This document shows positions 1-9,411 of a stretch of DNA of 64,000 nt, in pieces. Below the pieces are notes generated by a model, which was given only the letters and a program-made list of their open reading frames with translations, was not told the origin of the DNA and did no database searches. A program made the position numbers and the translations under genes. Positions within the stretch are counted from its first letter, which is position 1. Each line of letters starts with the position of its first letter. The DNA is from Nematopogon swammerdamellus (taxonomy: Eukaryota; Arthropoda; Insecta; Lepidoptera; Adelidae), in the NCBI GenBank assembly GCA_946902875.1, contig OX336338.1, positions 6,873,971 through 6,937,970 of the forward strand, in the 5' to 3' direction.

Positions 1-90
1 GCATCGCCGCCCCGCCTCCGCTCGCCCCGCGCACCGCGCCGCACTCCGTCGTCGTCGCGTCGTTGTCGTGCGGGTCGTGCCGCACGGCCC
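1..90. other. CpG-rich left edge, no gene assigned
   Basis: The first 90 bases are strongly GC- and CpG-rich (runs of cgccgc and gtcgtcgtcg) and then switch abruptly to AT-rich sequence. This could be the end of an upstream exon, a 5' UTR or a promoter island cut by the window edge. No start codon context, splice site or conserved peptide can be identified. Confidence 0.4.
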
Positions 91-650
91 TTTGCTCATA
101 TAATGTTATTTTTAACCGACTTAAAAAGAAGGAGTTTATCAATTCGACCCGTATGTATGTAATATCCTTTTTTATCGTTCTAGGTAATATAGTTGGAATT
201 GCACAATATTCGTATATGTTTGTAGGTATATGTGGGATTCTAAACAGGTGTGCCAAATTTCATAAGTATACCTATGTATTTATATTTGTATGTATGTACG
301 TATGTTTGTCCACGAATTTTTCGGAAACTAGAAATCGAATTGCCATCATTTGGATTAAATCTTCCAACTTAGGAATTAGAGCAAGTTTCATCAAAATATA
401 TTCAGAAGTTGTCAAGATATGGACTGTTAAGTGTGTACAAATCACTGGATGTCTCACGCAGATTTTCGAATAAATGAGTGAGGAATGAGAATAAGCAACT
501 TCGTGACTATGTGATGTGTGACTGTGAGTAGTGTAGTAATGAATAGTTGGATGAATAGGAGTTTAAAAAACTATATTAAATTAAACTAAGAATAAATAAA
601 TAAACAAACAAAAACACGATCCCGATCAGACTCAAGAGTTAGTCCGTTGC
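91..650. other. AT-rich intergenic/intronic sequence with repeat-like start
   Basis: Near 110-150 there is a stretch of the kind 'aaccgacttaaaaagaagga..atcaattcgac' that resembles a common lepidopteran interspersed repeat. The 136-codon open frame crossing this region has no recognisable domain and AT-rich codons. I see no gene. Confidence 0.4.
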
Positions 651-765
651 AACTTTAGAAGCCAATGCCTTGCACGCCCGCTTAAATTTCAGCATTTTGT
701 ACAAATATTATTATTTTTTTATCCTATGTCATATTTTGCACGGCTTTGCCTAATGGTATATTGCC
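651..765 (-). repeat. SINE 3' portion fragment
   Basis: Contains the 'gccttgcacgcccgct' and 'ttgtacaaatattattatttttt' blocks that resemble the distal part of the tRNA-headed SINE at 19710-19985. Only the tail is present, with no A or B box. Family membership is inferred from similarity inside this window, and the strand is uncertain. Confidence 0.4.
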
Positions 766-1070
766 AATAATGCCTGCATACTTAGTGCAGCAAATTCAGG
801 AAGGATTTTGTGGATTGAAAAGTGTAGCTGGCCGCATGCCGCAGCCGCTCGCTAGCACATATTTGTCTTTCATTAATTAATGTGAAAATTGATCCAGAGC
901 AATTTGTATTTCAGCGACATCACCGTTCAGCCGATAGTCAACGGTGTGATAAGCGTCCGATCAATGCTCCTCATCGCCGCACAACATTACTCTTGATTAT
1001 ACAAAATAACGCCAATTTATTGGCTCCTAGCTTTTACTCGGGGCTTCGCTCACTTGAAATGTTGAGTCTT

Positions 1071-1225
1071 TTTATTTTTTTTTTTTATATGGAAACTGAC
1101 ACGGTTTGCTACATCAACTACAACATCCGTGATGTCAGCCCATAACACCGGGTGAACTTGGTGCCATGTCAGTGCTTCCCTTCGGTCGTGCCGGCTACAC
1201 TGAACTGGACGGAAAACACAAACTA
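1071..1225 (-). repeat. Chimeric tRNA/5S SINE family, 3' fragment (copy 1)
   Basis: Starts with a poly-T tract (the poly-A tail read on the minus strand), followed by the family block 'acatccgtgatgtcagccc' and then 'ggacggaaaacacaaactat'. The head carrying the 5S-like segment is missing, so this is a 5'-truncated copy, as expected for target-primed retroposition. Full copies are at 4186-4582 and 17977-18364. Confidence 0.75.
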
Positions 1226-1455
1226 TTCTCAAACATTCTCAATGTCATGCTTCTCATCGCGCGTGTGCCACAACCTGAACGCGCCTAAGATCTGCCCGAA
1301 GTCGAGAGACCCCCGGGGGTGCAGCCGGCCAGCTGCCACGTACGCGTCGCTAGCCCGCGTCGTCGGTCCACTTCGGGTAAGCCACATTTACATTTGGCAG
1401 GTCTGGTGTGACCTTCCCCAGGTTCCGTACTTTAATTTAATTTATATTAGTTTAG
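1226..1455. other. No recognisable feature
   Basis: Mixed-composition sequence with a short GC-rich stretch at 1290-1370. No splice-flanked conserved peptide and no copy of the repeat families found elsewhere in the window. Confidence 0.35.
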
Positions 1456-1458
1456 AAT

Positions 1459-1555
1459 GTATTTATGAACATAAATACATTCGCGATGTTTAAGTCGAAA
1501 CATCGCTATGTCGAAACATCGCTAAGTCGAAACATCGTTAAATTGAAACATCGAA
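1459..1555. repeat. Short palindromes followed by four 16-bp repeats
   Basis: A perfect palindrome TGTATTTAT-gaac-ATAAATACA at 1459-1480 is followed by GCGATGTTT pairing with AAACATCGC (1483-1506). Then come four 16-bp units of the form 'aagtcgaaacatcgct' at 1492, 1508, 1524 and 1540. The units are nearly identical. No coding role is seen. Confidence 0.65.
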
Positions 1556-1559
1556 TCCA

Positions 1560-2100
1560 GTGACTCTAAACTCAGTCGATCTAAAGTGCTATGAGTATTT
1601 AGAAAGCACTTTATGTTGCTAACGGAATGAGGCTCATTACGCTTCCTGCCAAGAGTCTGCTGCAGCAGATGATGTTGACATGGTAAATGTGCACTTGGAA
1701 ACGGGAGAGCGACGCGGGGGCGGCGGCGCCGGCGGCGTAGTCGGCGTCTCGTGGTGAGACGCCGCGTTTGGCCTGGTCGCTTCTGCTGCATGTTTGGCAC
1801 TAAAATGCTCAAGGCTCTATTTCGTAGGCTGACAAGTTAATTTATCCCATAGAGTTATAATATACGGGCGCATAGGGAGAACGACATGGTCAACATGCTC
1901 TAAGGTATGTGAGGACATCTGTGCGGGGTGTGGGGGGATGGTGATGCTTACATCGCCGCCGGGCTCGCCGTCTGCGAACGAACAGCGTACAGACTTGTTC
2001 ACCCCTTGGACACCCCGAATGCTCGTCTCCGAAGTTTCCTAAATCACCAACGCTATCACTCAGTCTATCTTAATTTTATACGTCTATGCTTTACGCACAC
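1560..2100. other. No gene seen; small GC-rich hairpin inside
   Basis: A GC-rich stretch at 1705-1770 contains the hairpin GGCGTCTC-gtg-GTGAGACGCC. Open frames here occur on both strands and follow composition. No known repeat family or coding signature. Confidence 0.35.
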
Positions 2101-2103
2101 CGT

Positions 2104-2425
2104 ACATACATACCAGACGCTGTATCCTGTCAATCGGGGTAAACAGAGTAATCGGTGTTGTGCTGCAAGTACTCTTGTAAATTACAGCACAACAGGGATT
2201 ACCACGTTTAGCAAAGTATTAGGACCAAATAATTCTCAAGCAGCAAATAATACACGAAGACCCACCTGCTGCATGACTCGATGGAAGGGCCGTGCCAAGG
2301 TCAAAGGTGGCTGCCTGTCGCCCTTTAGCGCGGCACCTTGTCCTTATCCCTTAGTCGCCTTTTTCGACATGCATAGGGAGAGATGCAGCGGGGCTATTCT
2401 TTTCAAGTATCGGCACTCACACCGT
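2104..2425 (+). repeat. Interspersed repeat family B (330-bp class), near-full copy
   Basis: Carries the ordered family B blocks: 'taatcggtgttgtgctgcaa', 'attacagcacaac', 'gacccacctgctgcatgact', 'cccttagtcgcc' and a terminal 'gggctattcttttcaagta'. Other copies lie at 7290-7495, 7580-7850, 12452-12612, 22248-22395, 25489-25772, 26618-26745 and 47125-47345, in both orientations. It has no open frame of note. It is probably a non-autonomous retroelement, but the class is unknown to me. Confidence 0.7.
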
Positions 2426-2531
2426 TTCAAGTATACCTAAGTAGAGTCAGGCCTGTAACGACTGTACCATGTGTGTGGTATACCTACCTTACACGATTAT
2501 TTTGTTAATTCGAAAAGATATGAAGATTTTT

Positions 2532-2935
2532 TTTAGGGTTCGGTATCCGTCGTACGGGACCCTATTACTAAGCCTACACCGCCGTCTGTCTGTCTGTCCG
2601 TCTGTCTGAGGGCTGTATCTCTTGATCCGTAATAAGTAGCCCGTTGAAATTTTCACAGAATGTGTTATTATGGCCGATAGAACAACAAATAATAAAAATA
2701 AGAAAACGTAAAAAATTCACGGGGGCCCCCACATAAGAAACTAAAAAGCTTATGCGCGCCATCTACCGAAAAACAGTATGAAGCATTTTAATTTAACTAA
2801 TATGAAGCATTTAATAAAACACGCCATAGATGGCGGTTTTTTTTTTTTTGATGGTGTGAGTGGAGCTGAACATGACATGGCGACACGGAACCCTCGGTGC
2901 GCGAGTTCGACTCGCACTTGGCCGGTTTTTTAGAA
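2532..2935 (+). repeat. Interspersed repeat family C ('agggttccgta...ggccggtttttt')
   Basis: Begins 'agggttccgtatccgtcgta', has a (ctgt)n/(gtctgt)n stretch, then 'gaaattttcacagaatgtg', 'gcgcgccatctaccgaaaa' and ends 'ggaaccctcggtgcgcgag...ggccggtttttt'. The ends contain gagttcgactcgc, weakly B-box-like. Related or interrupted copies are at 41055-42578 (minus, enlarged), 48640-49730 (split by a mariner), 51065-51330 and 54035-56260 (split by a LINE). Confidence 0.75.
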
Positions 2936-3355
2936 TTCCGTCTCCGTTTTTTTTCGCAAAAATGGTCAGTTTCGGATACAGAATCACTCCCTGACGCGCT
3001 GCAGACACTCTGTATAAATATTTTTATGCAATCTGATATTGTTGGCTACACCACCTATTATAGACCCGTGATGTCCACCCGTGGGCAAAAGCTACAGTTC
3101 TTTATACTCGTGTCTTTACTCACAGAATTGTCGGGCTTAGCTGAATGTTTGTCCATCATTGTCCAAATATACCTAATAAAAACAATTTTTAACAACTTTT
3201 GTTTCATACCTGGATGGACAAGTATGTATGTATGTATATTTTTTTTATATAATATTCTATATATTTAGTAATTTATATGTATTAACACATGTATGGCTTA
3301 TATTTTACTAGCATGTGCTTATATGTATTGTTAATAAGTATTCTTATTATTATTT
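2936..3355. other. No gene seen
   Basis: AT-rich sequence with short (tgta)n stretches near 3220-3245. A 123-codon open frame starts inside the preceding repeat and has no recognisable domain. Confidence 0.35.
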
Positions 3356-3359
3356 TTTA

Positions 3360-3577
3360 TCTTCAATTCTCACGCTCAACTCTTTGCTACTACCTACTTA
3401 CATTCCACTATATTATCGAATCTCAAACATCCAAAGGTTGGCTGTAAGAAATCTCTGTAAGGGATAAGTCCGCCTTTGCACCTTATGTAAATTTTCTAAT
3501 GTATGTACTGTACTGTTTAATGTTTACTGGAGCAATAAAAAAATTTCTATCTATCTATCTATCTATAATAGACAGGC
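3360..3577 (+). repeat. LINE 3' end with (TCTA)n tail, copy 1
   Basis: Contains 'ctcacgctcaactctttgct', 'gtaagggataagtccgcctt' and 'actggagcaataaa', then ends in a (tcta)n microsatellite tail. The same ordered blocks recur at 5625-5815 and, split by an insertion, at 15105-15838. A common end with a short tandem tail is typical of LINE 3' ends. No coding part is retained. Confidence 0.65.
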
Positions 3578-3611
3578 GAACTACATCTGTTTAAACAGCT
3601 CAATCTATTCC

Positions 3612-3874
3612 TAGAGAGCGTTCCATATAAATCTTCCCTTCGCCGTTATGTTGGCTCCACTGTCTATCTGTCAAAACACCGTTGAGGGTTGCTATGTGTA
3701 CAGATTTACCCGTAATTATCAGTATTTACCGTATTTATTATACGGTAAATACCTATTACATTATCAGGTAATACAATCTTCACAATCTGGCAACAGGAAT
3801 TTGAGCACTGACAGTGACACTGGCAGAGGAGCCAACATAACGGCGAAGGGAAGATTTAGTTTGAACGCTCTCTA
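3612..3874. mobile_element. MITE with 44-bp inverted repeats and TA duplication
   Basis: Left arm 'gagagcgttcc...cttcgccgttatgttggctcc' (from 3614) is mirrored by the right arm 'ggagccaacataacggcgaa...gaacgctctc' (to 3872). About 40 of 44 positions pair. Both ends are flanked by TA (3612-3613 and 3873-3874), the target signature of Tc1/mariner-type transposition. The centre holds a second palindrome, TATTTACCGTA-tttatta-TACGGTAAATA. No transposase frame. Confidence 0.75.
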
Positions 3875-4185
3875 CGCTACGTTACAAGTTTATATGAAAA
3901 GTGCCTTCTGCGACGTTTTGCTTGTCGCTCACAGAAAGCGTGCCTATCCTAACATCTATGTGATCCGCCTTCGCTTCGCACTATTCCGCGCACATGTTGC
4001 CTATGTAAAATAATAAACGCTTTCTACCCACACACTCTAAGCCGGACCACCTACTCGGCGAAGGAAGTGGCGGGAAACTATAAAGAGGCACACACCCACT
4101 CACTATTACGAACGCGGAGTGGCGCGGATGACTTTAAGTGCGTCAGTTGCGAATTTGTTGGCGTGTAGCATTTAGCACCTGTACT
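3875..4185. other. Moderately GC-rich sequence, no gene recognised
   Basis: Contains an open frame continuing from the MITE but no recognisable peptide, splice pair or repeat family. Confidence 0.3.
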
Positions 4186-4582
4186 TAGATTTTTTTTATT
4201 TTATTATGGAAACTGACACGTTTGGCTACATCACCTACAACATCCGTGATGTCAGCCCATAACACCGGGTGAACTAGGTGCCATGTCAGTGCTTTCCTTC
4301 ATTTCATGTCGGCTACACTGAACTGGACGGAAAACACAAACTATTTACACAGCCGTTTCTACCGACGTTTCATTCAGTGCGGTGTTACCAACCCGTCCGG
4401 GTAGAACCCTACCACCTAGTAAGGTAAGAAGGGAAGGGACCTACAGTTTTTACGTGGAAACCGAACCACGGTCAGCCTCCAACGATCGAGCGGTCACCCA
4501 TCCAAGTACTGACCGGCCCAGCGTTGCTTAACCATCAATAGCGACAGTCGACTGTCTGCACCACTGAGCTATCGAGGCTGAC
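4186..4582 (-). mobile_element. Full-length chimeric tRNA/5S SINE (copy 2)
   Basis: Read on the minus strand, the element starts with a tRNA-like A box (TAGCTCAGTGG, 4561-4575). It continues with a segment almost identical to the insect 5S rRNA internal control region (GGTCAGTACTTGGATGGGTG within 4490-4532, preceded by TTAAGCAAC). Then comes a B-box-like GGTTCGGTTTCC (4453-4469). The body contains the family block 'gggctgacatcacggatgtt' and it ends in an A-rich tail (T-rich at 4190-4200). The 5S comparison is from knowledge of conserved 5S rRNA; the chimeric reading is inference. Confidence 0.75.
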
Positions 4583-4699
4583 ATGAGGCTGGTATGAGTC
4601 GAAAGCAGAACTTTCGCAAACATCCAAAGCCATAATAGTTCAGAAACCTTCGACCAAATACAATAATACCACGAGCGGAGCGAAATTTGGTTTTATGTA

Positions 4700-4965
4700 A
4701 TCAGGTATCGTTGGCTGAGTCAGAGGGGCTCCGGCCAGCCAATATTACCTCCGAGAAGGTAGGTGCGAGACCGGACCGGAGACTCCCCTTTGGATTGCTG
4801 GCTATACTCGACTAGAGCAGAACACAGCCGAGGCTGCTATGCGGCCATCTTACATTCAGTACGGCGCGGCGCGGCGGTACCACAGGGCGGAACCAACACA
4901 GTCGGCTACAATTTGAGCCTACCAACTAGTAAGGGGCAAGGGTAGGCTACCTACCTACAGTTTTA
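4700..4965. repeat. Interspersed repeat with 'ggattgctggctatact' core, copy 1
   Basis: Shares the blocks 'cctccgagaaggtaggtg', 'ggattgctggctatactcga', 'ctgctatgcggcc' and 'tcggctacaatttgagcc' with 26245-26440. In that second locus the repeat directly follows a chimeric SINE fragment, so it may be a longer or variant head of the same family. No open frame of interest. Confidence 0.55.
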
Positions 4966-5186
4966 CACCGGTTCCGAACGGCAAATAAATCTTTCAATGT
5001 ATCTAATTACATTTCTTTTGTCAAATATTTGAGATTACTTGTTCCCACGGCTTCGTCTTGCGGCATAAAGATGCATAAGTGTACAAGAAGTCAATAATAA
5101 CGCAATTTTTTTTTTATTTAAAAAAATATAATATATTTGAACTCAATCAGAGTAGGTCTCGAGTTATAATTGTGTGTTATTGTGAG

Positions 5187-5285
5187 TTATAAACTGCGAG
5201 CGGCGGGTGCGATCGGCACGATCATGACTCGAACTCCGAGTTCAAGTTCCGAGGTTCGAATCCGGCCGACATGGACCAATAAGTT
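5187..5285 (+). repeat. tRNA-like SINE head fragment
   Basis: Contains an exact B-box-type motif GAGGTTCGAATCCGG at about 5252-5266. No cloverleaf with paired acceptor stem can be drawn, so I read it as a SINE or tRNA-derived relic, not a tRNA gene. Downstream (5320-5440) are two 'gaagccgaag(g/a)ccgagct' units of the family D minisatellite. Confidence 0.45.
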
Positions 5286-5624
5286 TTGATGGAAACATTT
5301 ACACCATTAACACCTGCTGCTTCGTAGTTCGGGGAGAAGCCGAAGACCGAGCTGATTTCACGAAAGCAAATACAGTAATAAATCTCAAATAAAGTAAATC
5401 ACCAATAGCGAAGCCGAAGGCCGAGCTGCTTTCAGGTAAAAGATACATTATGCTCTCTCAAAGTAAGTAACTCCCAAACATCACAGTTCAAATTGGTGGA
5501 CATGTGTAGGTTGAGAAATTTTTACACTTATTTTTATTATTTTACTATTTTATTATATTACTTATTATTATTTTGTGTATATGAAATATATTATAATTGT
5601 ATTTATATTACTTATATTAAATGT

Positions 5625-5815
5625 TACATTCCCACACTCAAGTATTTTGCTACTGCCTATTTCACAACACACGACTATAAAACATCAAAAGGTTGACTGT
5701 AAGAAATCCCCGTAAGGGATAAGTTCGCCTTTGCCCCTCATGTAAATAACATAACATTTGCTTCTGTAAAAAGTTTTGGAGCAATAAAGTATTTCTCTCT
5801 ATCTATCTAAATCAT
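5625..5815 (+). repeat. LINE 3' end with (TCTA)n tail, copy 2
   Basis: Same ordered blocks as 3360-3577 ('acatcaaaaggttgactgta', 'gggataagttcgcctttgcc', 'tggagcaataaa'), ending in 'tctctctatctatcta'. Only the 3' UTR and tail are present. Confidence 0.6.
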
Positions 5816-6110
5816 ACCAATTCTAAAATTTATATTACCATCGAATTACATAACCTCTGTAAGGTCTGGTGTGATGTTACACAAATTTCAATAATCCAAA
5901 AACATACGGATCATATCTTTATTTAAATCGGTTGAGTAGTTTTCGAATAAAACACATGAAATGTAACAAAATTGGTAGATTTTTTCCGACAGCGCAGCGT
6001 TCACTTTAGCCTACTATAACCTGGCGGTAATATTGTCTCATCACAGCAAAAAAAACCGCAATTAAATGAGGTGAGCCATTTTTGAATTTATGAGCGAACA
6101 TACGTACATA
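5816..6110. other. No gene seen
   Basis: AT-rich sequence. The part at 5850-5960 ('tttaaatcggttgagtagtt') looks like an eroded LINE or MITE interior but cannot be assigned. Confidence 0.3.
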
Positions 6111-6114
6111 CCGG

Positions 6115-6215
6115 GAAAATGTGGAACGCACTTGCTGCGCATCTATTTCCTCCCAAGTACAGGCTGGGGTTTGTCACAGAATGTCCATGGGCATCGTTAG
6201 ACACGTACCTGTAGA
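6115..6215 (+). repeat. Fragment of the LINE family seen at 54150-56075 (extreme 3' end)
   Basis: The blocks 'atttcctcccaagtacagg' and 'agaatgtccatgggcatcgt' match the C-terminal codons and stop region of the long LINE ORF at 54150-56012, with an internal deletion. It is a dead-on-arrival 3' remnant. Confidence 0.6.
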
Positions 6216-6227
6216 TATGCCGTTAGT

Positions 6228-6345
6228 TACTTACTTTATTTGAGAAGGTTTATCGTTTACCTTAACGCAGCTCAGCCTTCGGCCTCGCCCTTAGTTACTT
6301 ACTTTGAAATACGAATTTCACGCGAGCGAAGCCGCGGGCAAAAGC
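6228..6345 (+). repeat. Family D minisatellite units with Helitron-like 3' end
   Basis: One unit of 'ctcagccttcggcctcgccc' flanked by 'gagaaggtttatcgtttacc' leads into 'cacgcgagcgaagccgcggg' and 'caaaagct'. Short-hairpin ends of this form are typical of lepidopteran Helitron-like elements; the assignment is inferred. Confidence 0.5.
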
Positions 6346-6499
6346 TTGTATTATAATATAATAAAATGTATATTTAAATATTAAAAAATAAATAATAACA
6401 ATATAATAACAACATCAACGATCGTTGTGACCATAGTCGCGTCTGCGCATGCCCTAATAGCGAAGAACCTCGACCAGCCTCGGCTCTCGCTAGACAGCT

Positions 6500-7030
6500 G
6501 GGTCAAGCGCCAGATGCAGAAGGCGGTCTTGCTCGACACCGCTCGGTCCGATCACAGTTAGCTTCGCCGCCGAGAGAATGTGTAAATAAATGAATAATTA
6601 AATGTAACAAAATAATAAAGAGGTGTAGGGATAGGGGAGGGATAGGTGAGGGATAGGCGAGGGATGAGGAAGGGACGTAAAGGGAAGAGAGGATAGGGAT
6701 ATGCTTCATTACATCTGGCTCGTATAGCTCTGCTGCGTCGCGATTTCCATTTGCCTTCCTATTCCACGAGTGGCTTCTTCCGACGTGGAATTGGTAGGCG
6801 GGAGATCTGCCGCGGGGGCTGCGGCGACAGACCCGCCCGGTGGCCACCTACCCCTACTCTACATCCCCCCCTCGTCGCGTCTCCTCCCGCTCTCGTCTCT
6901 GACATATGTCTCACATTTATACAAGACGTAGATTAATTCGACATCATTCCGAGCATATCCAGTGTGCACTTTCCTCGCCCCACCGCCTCCGGCGCCCCCG
7001 CCGCCGTCGTCACCCCCTACCGTCCTCAAT
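6500..7030. other. GC-rich patches with a degenerate purine-rich minisatellite
   Basis: At 6625-6700 there is a degenerate array of about 13 bp ('ggataggtgaggg'-like). C-rich and CpG-rich stretches follow at 6795-6900 and 6960-7030. Open frames on both strands reflect base composition. No coding signature or splice-flanked peptide is recognised; it could be regulatory DNA. Confidence 0.35.
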
Positions 7031-7289
7031 CACGCCGCGACATGTACTGACTGACAACTGGCGCCGCAATCTACTAAATACTGACAATATACGCACGAAT
7101 AATCATCACGTTCGCAACTAGGTATTATATCGATGTAGATACTACTAGTAGGTGTTTCCTTTACTCGCCAATGTTTTCTGAATAGGAAAAATGGCGGGGA
7201 TACTGAACTCGGGTATAGACATCGCCAGCGTTTGAAAACTCAGTGCACACTAATGATTTTTTTTTCTAAATTGAAAAGTTACATAGCAC

Positions 7290-7495
7290 AAGCTGTATCC
7301 CCACAATCTGGGTATGCACGAAGACCCATCTGCTACATGAATCGGTGGAAGGACCGTGCCAAGTCGAGAGGTGGCTAGCCTGTGGCCCTTTAGCACGGTA
7401 TCTTGTTCTTATCCCTTAGTAGCCTTTTACGACATGCACGGGGAGAGAAGCTGTGGGCCTATTATTTTTAAGTACCGACCCCACACGGTACTGAA
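7290..7495 (+). repeat. Family B repeat, partial copy
   Basis: Retains 'gaagacccatctgctacatg', 'ccctttagcacggtatcttg' and the terminal 'gggcctattatttttaagta'. It lacks most of the 5' half. A second copy of the same family follows 90 bp downstream in the same orientation. Confidence 0.65.
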
Positions 7496-7579
7496 ATTGA
7501 AAAGTTCTAGTTCATAATTATATTGAATTATCATGAGGAAACCACGAACAATAATTAAAGTATGTAATATAACGTAACA

Positions 7580-7850
7580 TACCATACGCTGTACCCCGAC
7601 AAACGGGTAAGCAGAGTAATCGGTGTCATGCTGCAAGAGCTCCGGTAAATTACAGCACAACACCGACCACCACGCTTAGCAAAGTATTGTATTAGGACAA
7701 GATAAGCATCAAGTAAGCACGAAAACTCACCTGCTGCGTGACTCGGTGGAAGGACCGTGCTAAGTTGAGAGGTGGCTATCCTGCCGCCTTTTAGCACGGC
7801 ATCATGCCCTTATCGCTTGGTCGCCATTTACAACATGCACGGGGAGATAA
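7580..7850 (+). repeat. Family B repeat, longer copy
   Basis: Has the 5' blocks ('cataccatacgctgtacccc', 'gcagagtaatcggtgtcatg') and the 3' blocks through 'cacggggagataa'. Codon-like frames on both strands are interrupted and shared with other copies, so they are repeat-derived. Confidence 0.65.
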
Positions 7851-8054
7851 TCAATTAAGTAGGTAATTAACGAATTACCTTAATACGAAAATGTTTCAGT
7901 GGCTACCAATGTGATTATCGATGTGGTGGGCGGTGGTGGCAGGTTCGCGGGTGGTCGTTGCCCGAGGTGACCGACTGTGGCCGGTGTTGACCCGCGGTGA
8001 CTGGTGTGCGCCGCCTTTGGCGGTGGGACACACTTTCAGCCCTGCACTAAGTTC

Positions 8055-8275
8055 TCGTCTTCAAAAACACTGCAAGCTGAAAAAACAGTTTGCACAGTTA
8101 GTCAAATTCAGATTCAGATATTTATTTCGCCATAAAGAACACACAACATTAACAATATTTCATTGAGACATTATGTATATTCAGTATGGTTCGTCATAAT
8201 TTTTTTTTCTCATATCCCGTTCAGCAATGCAATCTATAAGGAAGAACCGGGTATGAGCCTGCCTACCTTATAGAA
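8055..8275 (-). repeat. LINE-type 3' end with (TCTGAA)n tail, copy 1
   Basis: Read on the minus strand it ends in 'ttatggcgaaataaatatct' followed by gaatctgaat repeats and 'actgtgcaaact'. The same segment is duplicated in direct orientation at 8458-8601 plus 9063-9125. Short tandem tails after AATAAA-like signals suggest a LINE 3' end. Confidence 0.5.
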
Positions 8276-8324
8276 CTTTAAAAAAATATAAATTACATAC
8301 CGTATACATTCATTTGTACCGTGT

Positions 8325-8455
8325 GGGGCCGGTACTTTAAAAGAATAGCCCCACTGCATCTATCCCCGTGTGTCGTAAAAGGCGACTAAGGGATATGACT
8401 CCCTTCTTATTCTTACTAGGTGGTAGGGTTTAACTCGCCCGGGTTGGTACCACCG
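8325..8455 (-). repeat. Family B end joined to a chimeric-SINE fragment
   Basis: 8325-8400 is the terminal third of family B in reverse orientation ('cgtaaaaggcgactaaggga'). 8408-8455 is a short piece of the chimeric SINE in + orientation ('ttactaggtggtagggttta'). Confidence 0.55.
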
Positions 8456-8457
8456 CA

Positions 8458-9125
8458 GTTCTCGTCTTCAAAAACACTGCAAGCTGAAAAAAATGGTTTG
8501 CACAGTTAGTCAGATTCAGATTCAGATTCAGATATTTATTTCGCCATAAAGAATACACAACATTAACAATATTGCATTGAAACATAATATGCATATTTAG
8601 TGTGTCCTCCCGGTTATGACGTACGAACGGGTGTGAAACGTGGACTCTGACGGCCGCTGTTGTCCAAAGGTTGAAAGTTGCCCAGCGAGCAATGGAGCGA
8701 GCCATGCTGGGAATATCGCTACGTGATATGGTGGGTAACGAGGCAATCCGCCGACGCACCAAAGTAGTCGATATTGGACACCGGGTGGCTAAGCTCAAGT
8801 GGCAGTGGGCTGGGCACGTTAGCCGAAGAGACGACGACCGTTGGAGTAACCGTGTCCTACACTGGCGGCCGTGGACAGGAAAATGGAGTGTGGGAAGACC
8901 ACCCGCCAGGTGGGACGACGACATTAAGTACGCCGGCGGAAATCCGTGGTTCCGTATCGCTGAAGGCCGGGAGGACTGGAGGAAAATTGGAGAGGCGTAT
9001 GTCCAGCAGTGCAGTGGACGCTTACACGCTGACTGACTGACTGACTGACATGCATATTTAGTATGGTTCGTCATCATTTTGTCATGTCCCGTTCAACAAT
9101 GAAATCTATAAGAAAGAACCAGGCA
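8458..9125 (-). repeat. LINE-type 3' end copy 2, split by an RTE insertion
   Basis: The segment duplicating 8055-8275 is interrupted between 8601 and 9063. The two halves rejoin in register ('attgaaacataat' then 'atggttcgtcatcattttg'), giving the empty-site structure for the nested RTE copy. Confidence 0.6.
8602..9049 (+). mobile_element. RTE-type LINE, 5'-truncated 3' end, with exact 13-bp target duplication
   Basis: Encodes the C-terminal region typical of RTE-clade endonuclease/reverse transcriptase proteins: QWAGHVSRRDD..W near the start, GRPPARWDDDI in the middle, EGREDWRKIGEAYVQQ near the end. It ends in a (ctga)n tail. The 13 bases atgcatatttagt flank it exactly (8589-8601 and 9050-9062). 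The frame is damaged at its 5' end and by an extra 'gca' near the stop. It is a non-functional copy. Relatives are at 15251-15766, 33494-33750, 10040-10125 and, more distantly, 20893-21063. Confidence 0.85.
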
Positions 9126-9277
9126 AGAAAATTTAAAACAGCTTTTTTTTTATGTAACTTACATATTACTAAGTTAATAAAGCTCAAATGTGACACTTGT
9201 ATTTTGCTAAAGCCGCGTTTTGACGATAATAGTTGACTCAGACGTAGTGTATTTATATTGCATACCTACATATCTAA

Positions 9278-9299
9278 CCCCCCCCCCCCCCCCCCCCCC
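9278..9299. repeat. Poly-C run of 22
   Basis: An uninterrupted run of 22 C, immediately followed by a chimeric-SINE fragment. Long C runs of this length are rare in AT-rich genomes and may be variable in length. Confidence 0.9.
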
Positions 9300-9304
9300 A
9301 TCTC

Positions 9305-9392
9305 TCTACACATCACCTACAACATCACCTACAACATCCGTGATGTCAGCCCATAACACCGGGTGAACTAGGTGCCATGTCAGGTGCTTCCC
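9305..9392 (-). repeat. Chimeric SINE fragment (copy 4)
   Basis: Contains 'catccgtgatgtcagcccat' and 'gggtgaactaggtgccatgt'. The 'acatcacctac' motif is duplicated at its left edge. Head and tail are both missing. Confidence 0.65.
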
Positions 9393-9411
9393 TTCTTTGC
9401 TAGTACTTAGT

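Noticed and set aside
63..473. 136-codon open frame as a gene
   Set aside because: Low-complexity residues, AT-driven codons, overlap with repeat-like sequence and no known motif.
4490..4532. 5S rRNA gene or pseudogene
   Set aside because: Only the internal control region is present, and the same segment occurs at the same place within a second SINE copy.
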